Source: Halolamina sp. CBA1230
Lineage (GTDB): Archaea > Halobacteriota > Halobacteria > Halobacteriales > Haloferacaceae
Assembly: GCF_002025255.2 (NCBI RefSeq)
Contig: NZ_CP054587.1
Location: 806,001 to 870,000, forward strand
Length of the DNA stretch: 64,000 bases
Direction of reading: 5' to 3'
Below are positions 52,510 through 59,562 of the stretch, piece by piece. Numbering within the stretch: position 1 is the stretch's first letter; the number at the start of each line of letters is the position of its first letter. Under the pieces are notes generated by a model that saw nothing but the letters and a program-made list of their open reading frames with translations, did no database searches and had not been told where the DNA came from. The position numbers were made by a program, and so were the translations under genes.

Positions 52510-52784
52510 TGTTGAAGGTATAGCGAATACAGAATCACTCCCAGTCCGGTAGCGACAAACACGCTGTTTGCCAGAACGCCTTCTGCCAGCGGCACTGAGA
52601 AGAACTGGTTCGCAACGCCGGAGAGAAGCGCCCCGACAGTAATAATTGCGAAGCCGATACAGAGCAGCTGGAGCGACCGTTCTGGTGTTTTCCTGTATGC
52701 TTTGTACGCGACGTAGGAAATCGCTCCGCCGAGAACGAAGATGATCGATTTGACGACGGCGATTCCGAGTTCAACCATCGTCAT
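52506..52784 (-). CDS. Small three-helix membrane protein (DUF7521-like)
   Basis: A 92-residue hydrophobic protein with three membrane helices: LGIAVVKSIIFVLGGAISYV, LQLLCIGFAIITVGALLSGV and LANSVFVATGLGVILYSLYL, with a basic loop YKAYRKTPERS after the first. This matches haloarchaeal proteins that occur next to winged-helix regulators. The ATG overlaps the regulator's stop by four bases. A second ATG two codons downstream is possible. Function unknown. Confidence 0.78.
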   Translation of the reverse strand: MTMVELGIAVVKSIIFVLGGAISYVAYKAYRKTPERSLQLLCIGFAIITVGALLSGVANQFFSVPLAEGVLANSVFVATGLGVILYSLYLQQ

Positions 52785-53155
52785 ATCTCATCACCCATCT
52801 TCGACCAGAGGTCGCTCAGTCGATCCTCCGGGGGCCGTTCTCTCTCATCTATCTTAATACTGAATTCGCCATTGTCATCCATGGTTACTGCGACTCCTTC
52901 GAAACTCCGAACGTATTCTGTCATCTGCCCTGTTTCTGAATCGACTGTGACCTGTTTTCGAACGAGAGAGGCTGTCGTGAGTTGGTTCAGCTTTCGGTAC
53001 AAGGTCGTCTCCGGAAGATCACAAAGATCCGCGATCTCATTGGGCGTTCGTGGCTCGGTCGTTACCCGGAGGATTTCTCGACAGTCCGGATCGTCGAGTA
53101 CAGCGAAAACTGTGGACAACGGGCGTTCTGCATCTCCCGAGTCATCTTCCTCCAT
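52781..53155 (-). CDS. Winged-helix transcriptional regulator
   Basis: A 124-residue ArsR/PadR-like winged-helix protein. STVFAVLDDPDCREILRVTT forms helix 1, PNEIADLCDLPETTLYRKLN the helix-turn-helix, and LVRKQVTVDSETGQMTEYVR the wing. No metal-binding cysteine pair is obvious in the recognition region. First gene of the four-gene operon, so it probably controls its own promoter and the membrane genes behind it. Signal unknown; a TATA-like box is 20-27 bases upstream. Confidence 0.85.
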   Translation of the reverse strand: MEEDDSGDAERPLSTVFAVLDDPDCREILRVTTEPRTPNEIADLCDLPETTLYRKLNQLTTASLVRKQVTVDSETGQMTEYVRSFEGVAVTMDDNGEFSIKIDERERPPEDRLSDLWSKMGDEI

Positions 53156-53173
53156 CGTGGTTTATTTGGTTCG

Positions 53174-53182
53174 GTTTAACCC
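53174..53182 (-). promoter_or_regulatory. TATA-like box of the four-gene membrane operon
   Basis: GGTTAAACC on the minus strand is a near-palindrome 19-27 bases before the winged-helix ATG. It could be both TATA element and part of an operator for the regulator. Only 62 bases separate this gene from the TFB stop. Confidence 0.45.
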
Positions 53183-53217
53183 GGGTGGGGACGGACGGGT
53201 ATTCTCCGAGAGCCCAC

Positions 53218-54180
53218 TCATTCCTGCTCTCCACTTCCAGTATCAGCATAAATCTCCAGTAGCTCCTGATACCGGTTTCGTATCGTTACTTCACTGACGT
53301 TCGATACCTCTCCGACTGCTTCCTGTGTCAGTGACTGGTTTGTGAGGTACGCCGCCGCGTACAGGGCTGCACCTGCCAGCCCAGCCGGACTTTTACCGCT
53401 ATGTGCCCCTCGCCCCTTCATAGTCGAAAGGATGTCGATAGCTAGCCGTTCAGACTCGCTTCCGAGATCTAAGTCCGACGCGAATTGGGGGATGTATTCA
53501 CACGGGTCCTCCGGTTCGATACCGAGAGATAGTTCACGGGAGATGTACCGGTAGGTCCGTTGGAATCGCATCTTTTTGACTCGACTGACAGTCGCAAAGC
53601 GCTCCAGCGTACGCAACGACCCGTGTTGTCTGGCGGCTGCATATAGTGATGCTGTCGCCATCCCCTCAATTGACCGCCCACGCAGGAGATCCTCGTCTAC
53701 GGCCCGCCTATAGATAACACTCGCTGTCTCTTGAACCGATCTGCTGAGACCAAGCGCGGATGCCATCCGGCGGATTTCCCCAAGGGCTTGTCGAATATTT
53801 CGATCGCGGGAATCCTTCGTCCTGAACCGTTCGTTCCACGTCCGAAGGCGACCCATCTGCCGCCGCTTCTCGGTCGAGAGTGTCTGGCCATAGCCATCCT
53901 GTTTTCTCCCGATCTTCGTACTAAGCCCGTCATCGTGCAGGAGATTTGTAACGGGAGCTCCAACGTGCCGGCCATCGTCGTCTTCGTCGGAGAATGACCG
54001 CCAGTCGGGACCTCGATCAATGGCGTCTTCGTCGAGAACTAGGCCACAGCTATTGCAAGCAAACTCCCCGTACTCTTGGGTCTGAACGATCGACCCACTA
54101 CACTCCGGACACGATTGCACCGAGCGGGTATTGTTTTCCTTTGTGCTACTGTCTTCGCCAGAACGTTTCACACGATCCAT
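53218..54180 (-). CDS. tfb: Transcription initiation factor IIB (TFB)
   Basis: A 320-residue TFB. The N-terminal zinc ribbon uses Cys24, Cys27, Cys42 and Cys45. The B-reader/linker region has DRGPDWRSFSDEDDDGRHVG, and two cyclin-like repeats follow (for example SIEGMATASLYAAARQHG, LAGAALYAAAYLTNQSLTQE) with a C-terminal recognition helix EVTIRNRYQELLEIY. Haloarchaea encode several TFBs with different target sets. This copy lies in the accessory region beside the membrane operon and may serve it or act more widely. Confidence 0.94.
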   Translation of the reverse strand: MDRVKRSGEDSSTKENNTRSVQSCPECSGSIVQTQEYGEFACNSCGLVLDEDAIDRGPDWRSFSDEDDDGRHVGAPVTNLLHDDGLSTKIGRKQDGYGQTLSTEKRRQMGRLRTWNERFRTKDSRDRNIRQALGEIRRMASALGLSRSVQETASVIYRRAVDEDLLRGRSIEGMATASLYAAARQHGSLRTLERFATVSRVKKMRFQRTYRYISRELSLGIEPEDPCEYIPQFASDLDLGSESERLAIDILSTMKGRGAHSGKSPAGLAGAALYAAAYLTNQSLTQEAVGEVSNVSEVTIRNRYQELLEIYADTGSGEQE

Positions 54181-54330
54181 AGTTCGATGGCGCTTCTCTT
54201 TATTGATCTCGCCCAGTGCAGCATGACCACCAGATACAGCGCACTAATGGAAATAGAAGCGGGCGACGCCCAAAATTTGGGAGTCCGGAAAACAGCCTTT
54301 CGCGGGGCGTTTCAATGCGAGTGTATCTAA

Positions 54331-54483
54331 ATGACTGAAGATGACCTTTTTCGCAATGACCTCCCGAACCAAGAACCCGATACAGAGCCAGCCGAGGACG
54401 GGTGGCTCGCACAATACGTCAAAATCGGTCTCGGAATCGTCGGACTATACGGAGCCTCTGTACTTCTCCTATCGGTGATTTGA
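54331..54483 (+). CDS. Very small single-span membrane protein
   Basis: A 50-residue protein, MTEDDLFRNDLPNQEPDTEP then AEDGWLAQYVKIGLGIVGLY, ending SVLLLSVI. The first 27 residues are acidic and cytosolic, and residues 31-50 form one hydrophobic helix at the extreme C-terminus, like a tail-anchored protein. Similar small acidic proteins with a C-terminal span are common in haloarchaea. Function unknown. Coding is supported by the clear amphipathic split and by the lack of competing frames. Confidence 0.55.
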   Translation: MTEDDLFRNDLPNQEPDTEPAEDGWLAQYVKIGLGIVGLYGASVLLLSVI

Positions 54484-54610
54484 TAGGGCTTGTCGGGCCG
54501 AAAACACCGACGTGAAGTTCCCAGTACTTAGGAAGGTGTTTTGCAAACAGAATCTTCCGGATTGCTGTCTGGACTGTCACGGCCGTCAGAATATCGGCAG
54601 CGACGTAGTG

Positions 54611-55063
54611 CTACGACCGAGCTGAAACGTTACGGAGCCATCGCAAAGCATCGTCGCGGTTGTCTAGATGAAAATATCGCATATCGTCGGGGGCAACTGG
54701 CCAGACTGGCCGAATGGCTCGCCACTGGTGAAAGAGTAGTTTTGCCCAGAATGAGTCTCCGACGCACGCATAGGAACGGATGTCGAACTCGGGCCCGTAT
54801 CGAAGGTCTGGAACAATCCCGTGGAGATGGGTGAGATACGTCCTTGCTGTCCAGTTAGGGACTTCCTCATACACTCGGACTGAGCCGTGTTGCTTCGTTC
54901 GCTCGATGAGTAGCGAGTAGAACTCCTCGTACCCGTCCGCAGTACCACTCCCGACACGTACCGCAACGAGATCGTCCTCTGTTGCGTCCAGTATCTCAAA
55001 CATCCTTAACGAACGCAGTCGAACAGGTGTGGCAAAGTTCCCACGGTCACTTGACGAATCCAT
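54611..55063 (-). CDS. SpoIIAA-like (STAS/SEC14 fold) protein
   Basis: A 150-residue protein. From residue 21, MFEILDATEDDLVAVRVGSG, YEEFYSLLIERTKQHGSVRV and SYACVGDSFWAKLLFHQWRA match the SpoIIAA-like family, a STAS-related alpha/beta fold that binds lipids or partner proteins. The ATG at 55003 would fit the domain start. However, a TATA box (AATATATGG) about 30 bases before 55063 supports the longer form given here. Function in archaea is unknown. Confidence 0.72.
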   Translation of the reverse strand: MDSSSDRGNFATPVRLRSLRMFEILDATEDDLVAVRVGSGTADGYEEFYSLLIERTKQHGSVRVYEEVPNWTARTYLTHLHGIVPDLRYGPEFDIRSYACVGDSFWAKLLFHQWRAIRPVWPVAPDDMRYFHLDNRDDALRWLRNVSARS

Positions 55064-55079
55064 TCGCAAACTCTACTGA

Positions 55080-55494
55080 GTGGCTGTTCCACCATATATT
55101 GTGTCGAAAATAGATTTCAACAATTCCTCCATCTACCAGTACCTGCCCATTCTAGCAGATATGGACCATCCAGAATTTCTCCGCAACGACGGCATCTTTG
55201 ACACGCTAGCCATCGTTGGGTTTACTGCGAGTTCCGGCGACGACCTGCCAGCCATCGATACGGACGGTAATCCGCCTACAACCGGTGACTCACCGTCGCC
55301 GACAGAGACGTCGTCAAGCGCGCAGACGAGTTCACTGCGGAGGGGTTGACGACGACTACTTGTACGTCAGTTCGCACGGCATCCGTCGGCGGTTTTCGGA
55401 GCAGCGAGGACAGTTTCGCCACTACGGGCCGTATCTGAACGCGCCGACTACCGATGTCGTGAATGAGGCGGTTGAGGAAGTTGATCCTGAGTAG
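55080..55494 (+). pseudogene. Possible broken gene (two overlapping frames)
   Basis: An open frame from 55080 to 55349 (SKIDFNNSSIYQYLPILADM) and another from about 55330 to 55494 (DDDYLYVSSHGIRRRFSEQR to VNEAVEEVDPE) meet at about 55335. A one-base shift would join DVVKRADEFTAEGL-like reading to DDDYLYVSS. I cannot name the family. The first frame also overlaps the promoter of the divergent SpoIIAA-like gene, so it may start later, for instance at the ATG at 55161. Low confidence. Confidence 0.3.
55092..55100 (-). promoter_or_regulatory. TATA box of the SpoIIAA-like gene
   Basis: AATATATGG on the minus strand is centred 33 bases upstream of the ATG at 55063, giving a leader of about six bases if transcription begins 27 bases downstream of its centre. 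Confidence 0.5.
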
Positions 55495-55668
55495 TCGAAC
55501 CTAGCCCTCTGTTTAGAGCGCGCCCGGTCCTCTTTCCTGACTGCAGTAAACAGGAATCGCCGATAGAAATTGCATCATCGCTAGTACCGGTCAAATACTG
55601 GCAGGCGAAGGACGCTCTGAGGCAGAGTTTTAAAAATGAAGAGTTACTCAGTTTTTCGGAGCGATACT

Positions 55669-55950
55669 ATGCAAACGACACAAGCAGGCGAACGAATGCG
55701 GAAGCTGGAAAAGGCAAAGAACGTCCTCGCGGAGTTGGAGGATGAGGTGGACGCCGAGTTGAGCGGTGCCCGGTTTTCGTTGAGGCAGGCCGGACAGACC
55801 ATCGATATAGAGAACACATTCGTGTCCCACCTCCAGGAGGCGATGGGAGAGGTCGCAGGCTTCGCCATTGAGGCGGGTCTCGACGACATTGCCTCGGACG
55901 CCACCGAGGTCATAGTCGAGCTGGAGCAGAACGAGTCGGACGACGACTGA
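55669..55950 (+). CDS. Small acidic protein of unknown function
   Basis: A 93-residue protein, MQTTQAGERMRKLEKAKNVL to ELEQNESDDD. It is almost wholly helical and coiled-coil-like (RMRKLEKAKNVLAELEDEVD), with a middle stretch FVSHLQEAMGEVAGFAIEAG. A TTTTAAAAA box at 55627-55635 ends right at an in-frame ATG (55636), so the ATG at 55669 is the better start. Not recognised; it may be a haloarchaeal regulator or chaperone-like helper. Confidence 0.6.
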   Translation: MQTTQAGERMRKLEKAKNVLAELEDEVDAELSGARFSLRQAGQTIDIENTFVSHLQEAMGEVAGFAIEAGLDDIASDATEVIVELEQNESDDD

Positions 55951-56150
55951 ACGGCCACGCGATCTACTCGGCCCATCTTCTCACCGCAGCTGCGGCTGGT
56001 CAGTTGAGTGTAAGGGAGTCCCGGTGAATCCCATGGCGGTGTGATTCAGCTGGACGCCCGTTCAGCGATAAACTCTACAGTATCATTCATCTCCCGCGTC
56101 GCAGAAAAACGTTCGCTCCGTGACCGCGGGCAACCCAACGACTAAACCGT

Positions 56151-56168
56151 GTCAACACCAACGTTGAC
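56151..56168 (+). promoter_or_regulatory. Inverted-repeat operator candidate before vapB
   Basis: GTCAAC-ACCAAC-GTTGAC is a perfect 6-base inverted repeat with a 6-base spacer between a TATA-like CGACTAAACC (56139-56148) and the antitoxin ATG at 56175. VapB-type antitoxins bind such palindromes to repress their own operon. Assigned by position and symmetry. Confidence 0.55.
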
Positions 56169-56174
56169 GTAACC

Positions 56175-56435
56175 ATGGCGACGGCAGACGAGCAGATCCG
56201 CGTGAGCGACCGGGTGAAACGCATCCTCGACCGGCACCGCGCCGAAGGCGAGAGCTACAACGACGTGCTTGAGCGCGTCCTCGATCAGGAAACGGGCGGC
56301 GACTTCGACGACGGGTTCGGACGCTGGTCTGACGACGAGGCCGACCGCGTCCGCGAGCAGCGCGAAGCAGCCAAGGAGGAGCGAAAGGCGCGGATGCGTC
56401 GGCGGAGCAGTGAAGGCGAGGACGCCGACGCATGA
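56175..56435 (+). CDS. VapB-like antitoxin
   Basis: An 86-residue protein. The N-terminal ADEQIRVSDRVKRILDRHRA and EGESYNDVLERVL is an archaeal RHH-type antitoxin domain, and the basic/acidic tail (REAAKEERKARMRRRSSEGE) would wrap the toxin. Its stop overlaps the start of the PIN gene (ATGA), the normal antitoxin-toxin arrangement. It should both neutralise the toxin and repress the operon through the adjacent inverted repeat. Confidence 0.85.
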   Translation: MATADEQIRVSDRVKRILDRHRAEGESYNDVLERVLDQETGGDFDDGFGRWSDDEADRVREQREAAKEERKARMRRRSSEGEDADA

Positions 56436-56833
56436 AGGTTCTCGACGCGAGTTTTCTCATCGACTACTACGACGGCCACCCGGCGACCAAGAAGTTCTAC
56501 GACGCCAACGGCGGCGAAGAGGAGCGGTGGGTGATCCCCGTGCCGGCCTGCGCCGAACTGCTGGTCGGTGAGGGGAACCTCCCTGATGGCGATGTCGAGT
56601 CTGCTCGAACCGCGCTCGCGTGGGCAGAGACGCACACTGTTGATGAGCACACCGCTGTGCTCGCTGGGAAGATCGCGGACGAAATCCCTGCGGAGGGGCC
56701 ATACCTCGACGGCCCCGACGCGATGATCGCGGCTGTCGGGCGCGAGGTCAACGCACCGGTGGTGTCCCGCGACGGCGACCTCACCCACGAGGCGACGAAG
56801 GGCGTCATCGACGTCGAAGAGTACCTCGACTGA
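56432..56833 (+). CDS. VapC-like PIN-domain ribonuclease toxin
   Basis: A 133-residue PIN protein. The acidic Mg2+ site is Asp5 (VLDASFLIDY), Glu42 (ACAELLVG), Asp96 (LDGPDAMIA) and Asp114/Asp116 (VVSRDGDLTHEA). VapC toxins cleave tRNA or rRNA. All key residues are present, so it should be active. The pair probably stabilises the accessory element. The target is unknown. Confidence 0.9.
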   Translation: MKVLDASFLIDYYDGHPATKKFYDANGGEEERWVIPVPACAELLVGEGNLPDGDVESARTALAWAETHTVDEHTAVLAGKIADEIPAEGPYLDGPDAMIAAVGREVNAPVVSRDGDLTHEATKGVIDVEEYLD

Positions 56834-57685
56834 CGCAGACTGCCCGCGGTGTGGTTGATGCTGTCTGGGATGGTACTCAACTTGTTGCTAAACGACGATA
56901 TTCGCCGCTGAACCCTCCGTCACTGGCCGCCTCGTGTCTTCCCGATAGAGTCCACACAGCCTAGCCCCTTTCTCAGGACCCCTGCTGGTAGTGTCCCGTA
57001 CTGGCAGCGCCTGCGGGTCTGCTAGTTGAACTCCGCGGCAAGACAACACTCGCTCCATCACCGAGGTAGAGCTGGAAGACACGATCGGCCCATCGGTTGA
57101 CGCCACGGGTGAGGGGTGGCACTGAGAGTCGGTAGGGCAGATTGACAGCACGACTATATCGTGCCGCCGCGGGCTCGGACCGGCTGCCACCGACAGCAGA
57201 GAATGCCGCGTAGGATCACTCAGGTACCTGACTGGATATCGAGTAAGTCGGTGTTGGGACGAACGATTAGCAGGACGTTTCGGAATGCACCCTATCTATA
57301 CGGGGGGTGTCGTGAATTTCATCACCGTTCTATCTACCGGTTTCCAATTTCCATGTATGGTTCCCGACAGGGGGTTAAGACGGGTCCAGTAGTAATCGGG
57401 GAATCACAGTCAATATCCAAATATGAACAGTTGAATCCCGAGCGTCGAGTGGTTTTGTAGATGATGTAGAGCACCTCTATCTAGTGTTTAATGGTATTTA
57501 CACTCGACACTTGGTGTGGGGGAATATATTATCAGTCGTATGATTTGATTGGCGGTCGATACACGAGATAGATTAGCCGATATCATACTATCAGTGGAGC
57601 TAGAACGCGTTGAGTACTGCACCACAAGCGAAATCGTGGGTACCGCACGGTCGTCGGCAGTGACATACGGAATGAAATCTCGGTA
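56834..57685. other. Gene-poor stretch
   Basis: About 850 bases without a gene I can support. Open frames of up to 100 codons exist on both strands (for example minus 56888-57190 and plus 57161-57460), but their composition (Arg/Ser/Pro-rich, no hydrophobic periodicity) looks random. The right half is A/T-rich and may be decayed mobile DNA or plasmid backbone. Confidence 0.5.
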
Positions 57686-58141
57686 CTAGTCTTCCTCGTA
57701 TTCGTAACCCCAGTCACGGAGTTCATCGGCGACTTCTTCAGGATGCTCTGCTGCGACGCGGACCAGTGCTTCACGCAAATCCGTGAGTAACACGTCCGTC
57801 CCAAGTTCACTCTCAACCGCCCGCTTCACGTCATCTTCAATGGCTTCCGTTTCCTCTCGAAGGAAGTACTGGATCATCTTCCGATCGTCCTTGACACTAT
57901 TCCGGCCGTAGATGTAGGGTAACCCCTCACGGTCAGTGCGACTCGTTGATTCAATGGACTCTGAGTGGTCAGCTGTTGCACTATCCGCTTGCTCGTGGTC
58001 TTGGGTCTCCGCGGTGTCTTGCCCATTCTCCTCAGGAGTATCCGTGGTCTCTGCCTCGTTGTCAGCGGATTCCTCCGCGTCGTCGTTGTTTGAATCCGTT
58101 TCAAAGGGGTCACTCCCGGATCCGGATTTCATGCCAGTCAT
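57686..58141 (-). CDS. Acidic partner protein of ParA
   Basis: A 151-residue protein. Residues 1-70 are a low-complexity Asp/Glu/Ser/Thr tail (NNDDAEESADNEAETTDTPE), and residues 75-145 form an alpha-helical domain: GRNSVKDDRKMIQYFLREET, then VKRAVESELGTDVLLTDLRE and AEHPEEVADELRDWGY. Its start overlaps the parA stop by four bases, so it is likely the ParB-like adaptor that binds the nearby repeat array. That role is inferred from position. Confidence 0.72.
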   Translation of the reverse strand: MTGMKSGSGSDPFETDSNNDDAEESADNEAETTDTPEENGQDTAETQDHEQADSATADHSESIESTSRTDREGLPYIYGRNSVKDDRKMIQYFLREETEAIEDDVKRAVESELGTDVLLTDLREALVRVAAEHPEEVADELRDWGYEYEED

Positions 58142-58971
58142 TGGTCTACCTCTTCGATATGAGTCGCAAGGGTACGTAGTTTGTCGAGCGTGTCCACTTC
58201 GTAGTCACGATGCCGATTCCGATAGTACCCGACGTAATGGAACGCCGTGCATTGTTCATCCCAGCACCCCTCGAACAACGAGGCTCGATTACGGAGGATT
58301 ACGGGGGCATCATATCCGAGTTCTTGAATCTGTGTGAGGTACTGATCTTGATTGGTCGTCTGCCCAACTCCGTTTGGGACGACAGCAAGTACGCCGACGT
58401 CGAATCCGAGCTCTGTGCTGAGGTTCGTGACGATGTCTTCGATACCTGAAATCGACTGAAGCCCCTTACCGGTGGGTTCGACTGGGAGGACAAGCGATCG
58501 GGTCGCGGACACAGCGTTGTAGAGTTGGACTCCTGCTGTCGCTGGAGGGTCCACGATAAGTACGTCGTAGTCCTGGTTGACATCCGCGTTCATCAAGACT
58601 TGGCGGAGTCTGTCGTGCGGGTTGAATGAGTCGCCCAAGTCCTCGGCCATTTCTTGAGCTTTATTCAGGAGTTGTGGAAGGCTCTCTAGCATGTTGTGGG
58701 AGGGGATGAGATCGAAGCCAAACGGTGTGTCGTGGATGAGGTCGTCGAACGAGCCACCCGGGCGGTCGATGAGATGTCGGGCGATGTTGTCGGCGTCATC
58801 GTCGTCACGGGAGGTGTCAACTCCGAGGAGGTACGTTAACGATCCCTGTTGGGGGTCCAAGTCAATAACCAAGACGTCCTGGTCTCGTTGACTGTGGGCA
58901 TCAGCGAGGTTTGCGGTGAGAGTGGTCTTCCCAACGCCGCCTGACTCGGAATAGACGGTGTAAGTGAGCAT
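58138..58971 (-). CDS. ParA/Soj-type partition ATPase
   Basis: A 277-residue ATPase of the ParA/MinD family. P-loop SGGVGKTTL is at residues 10-18, switch I VLVIDLDPQQGSLTYLLG and switch II VLIVDPPATAGVQLYNAV follow, with LVLPVEPTGKGLQSISGI later. The signature lysine of the deviant Walker A (K-G-G-x-G-K-T) is Ser10 here, so dimer catalysis may differ from bacterial ParA. It should segregate a plasmid or integrated element together with the acidic partner. A repeat array lies just upstream. Confidence 0.9.
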   Translation of the reverse strand: MLTYTVYSESGGVGKTTLTANLADAHSQRDQDVLVIDLDPQQGSLTYLLGVDTSRDDDDADNIARHLIDRPGGSFDDLIHDTPFGFDLIPSHNMLESLPQLLNKAQEMAEDLGDSFNPHDRLRQVLMNADVNQDYDVLIVDPPATAGVQLYNAVSATRSLVLPVEPTGKGLQSISGIEDIVTNLSTELGFDVGVLAVVPNGVGQTTNQDQYLTQIQELGYDAPVILRNRASLFEGCWDEQCTAFHYVGYYRNRHRDYEVDTLDKLRTLATHIEEVDQ

Positions 58972-59005
58972 GGATACAAGTAAGTCTCACACACGTAAAA
59001 GGATA

Positions 59006-59074
59006 ATTAGACTAATTAGTTATACTATGTAGTTAGACTAACTATTAAGACCAACTATTTAGCCATGTTAGACC
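59006..59074. repeat. Iteron-like array upstream of parA (candidate centromere/operator)
   Basis: Near-repeats of (A/G)TTAGACTAA(C/T)TA begin at 59006 and 59032, with TTAAGACCAACTA at 59045 and a half copy GTTAGACC at 59067. The TTAGAC-type cores start at 59007, 59033, 59046 and 59068. Each unit is close to palindromic. The array lies 35-100 bases before the ParA start in very A/T-rich DNA, the usual place for a parS-like site and the operon's promoter, and may also be near a replication origin. Confidence 0.55.
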
Positions 59075-59202
59075 TACTTCTATCCCGGTCGATACGGGAC
59101 GGGTTCGGTTCTGAATCGTCGTTGGCGAGTGGTTCGCTTACGAATTTTCTATGTTAACCAATAGTCGAGTGTCTTCCTCCCGAGTGTTGGTTAATACAGC
59201 TG

Positions 59203-59457
59203 TTACTCGAAATCCAAGAGAGCATTGAGAGTATCAATTAGTCTGGCATCTACACCGCGAACTATCGCAGAATAGGCCGTTGATTTCGGACGGGTTCCAT
59301 CGGCCAGTTTTCGAAACACCATTACGAAACTCATGTAACGCCATCCGTACGCATTCGGGTGATTATTGACCAGCCGTAACAAATCGTAATGTATCAGAAA
59401 CCCTTCATTGGGGAGAGATTCCGGAATCTTCCGGGCCTGATAATCGGTGCGGAACAC
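59203..59457 (-). CDS. Small hypothetical protein
   Basis: An 84-residue frame with a GTG start, FRTDYQARKIPESLPNEGFL to LNALLDFE. Its composition (aromatic and hydrophobic residues well spread, for example HPNAYGWRYMSFVMVFRKLA) looks protein-like. No family is recognised, and no clear promoter was found. It may be a fragment of a larger plasmid protein. Confidence 0.4.
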   Translation of the reverse strand: MFRTDYQARKIPESLPNEGFLIHYDLLRLVNNHPNAYGWRYMSFVMVFRKLADGTRPKSTAYSAIVRGVDARLIDTLNALLDFE

Positions 59458-59562
59458 GGCTATACACGTCCGGACGGGAGAGTTGGTGGGAAAATCAGGA
59501 CCAGTGTAATACCTGTATATGACCCCATCTAGGGGGTGTGTAGATGATGTCTGGAAAATTCG

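Noticed and set aside
56888-57460. Two frames of about 100 codons on opposite strands
   Set aside because: Low hydrophobic order, Arg/Ser/Pro-rich and overlapping each other; treated as non-coding or decayed DNA.
59006-59074. The TTAGAC array as a replication origin with an adjacent Orc1/Cdc6 gene
   Set aside because: No Orc1/Cdc6 or Rep protein is encoded nearby in the window, so only a partition or operator role is proposed.
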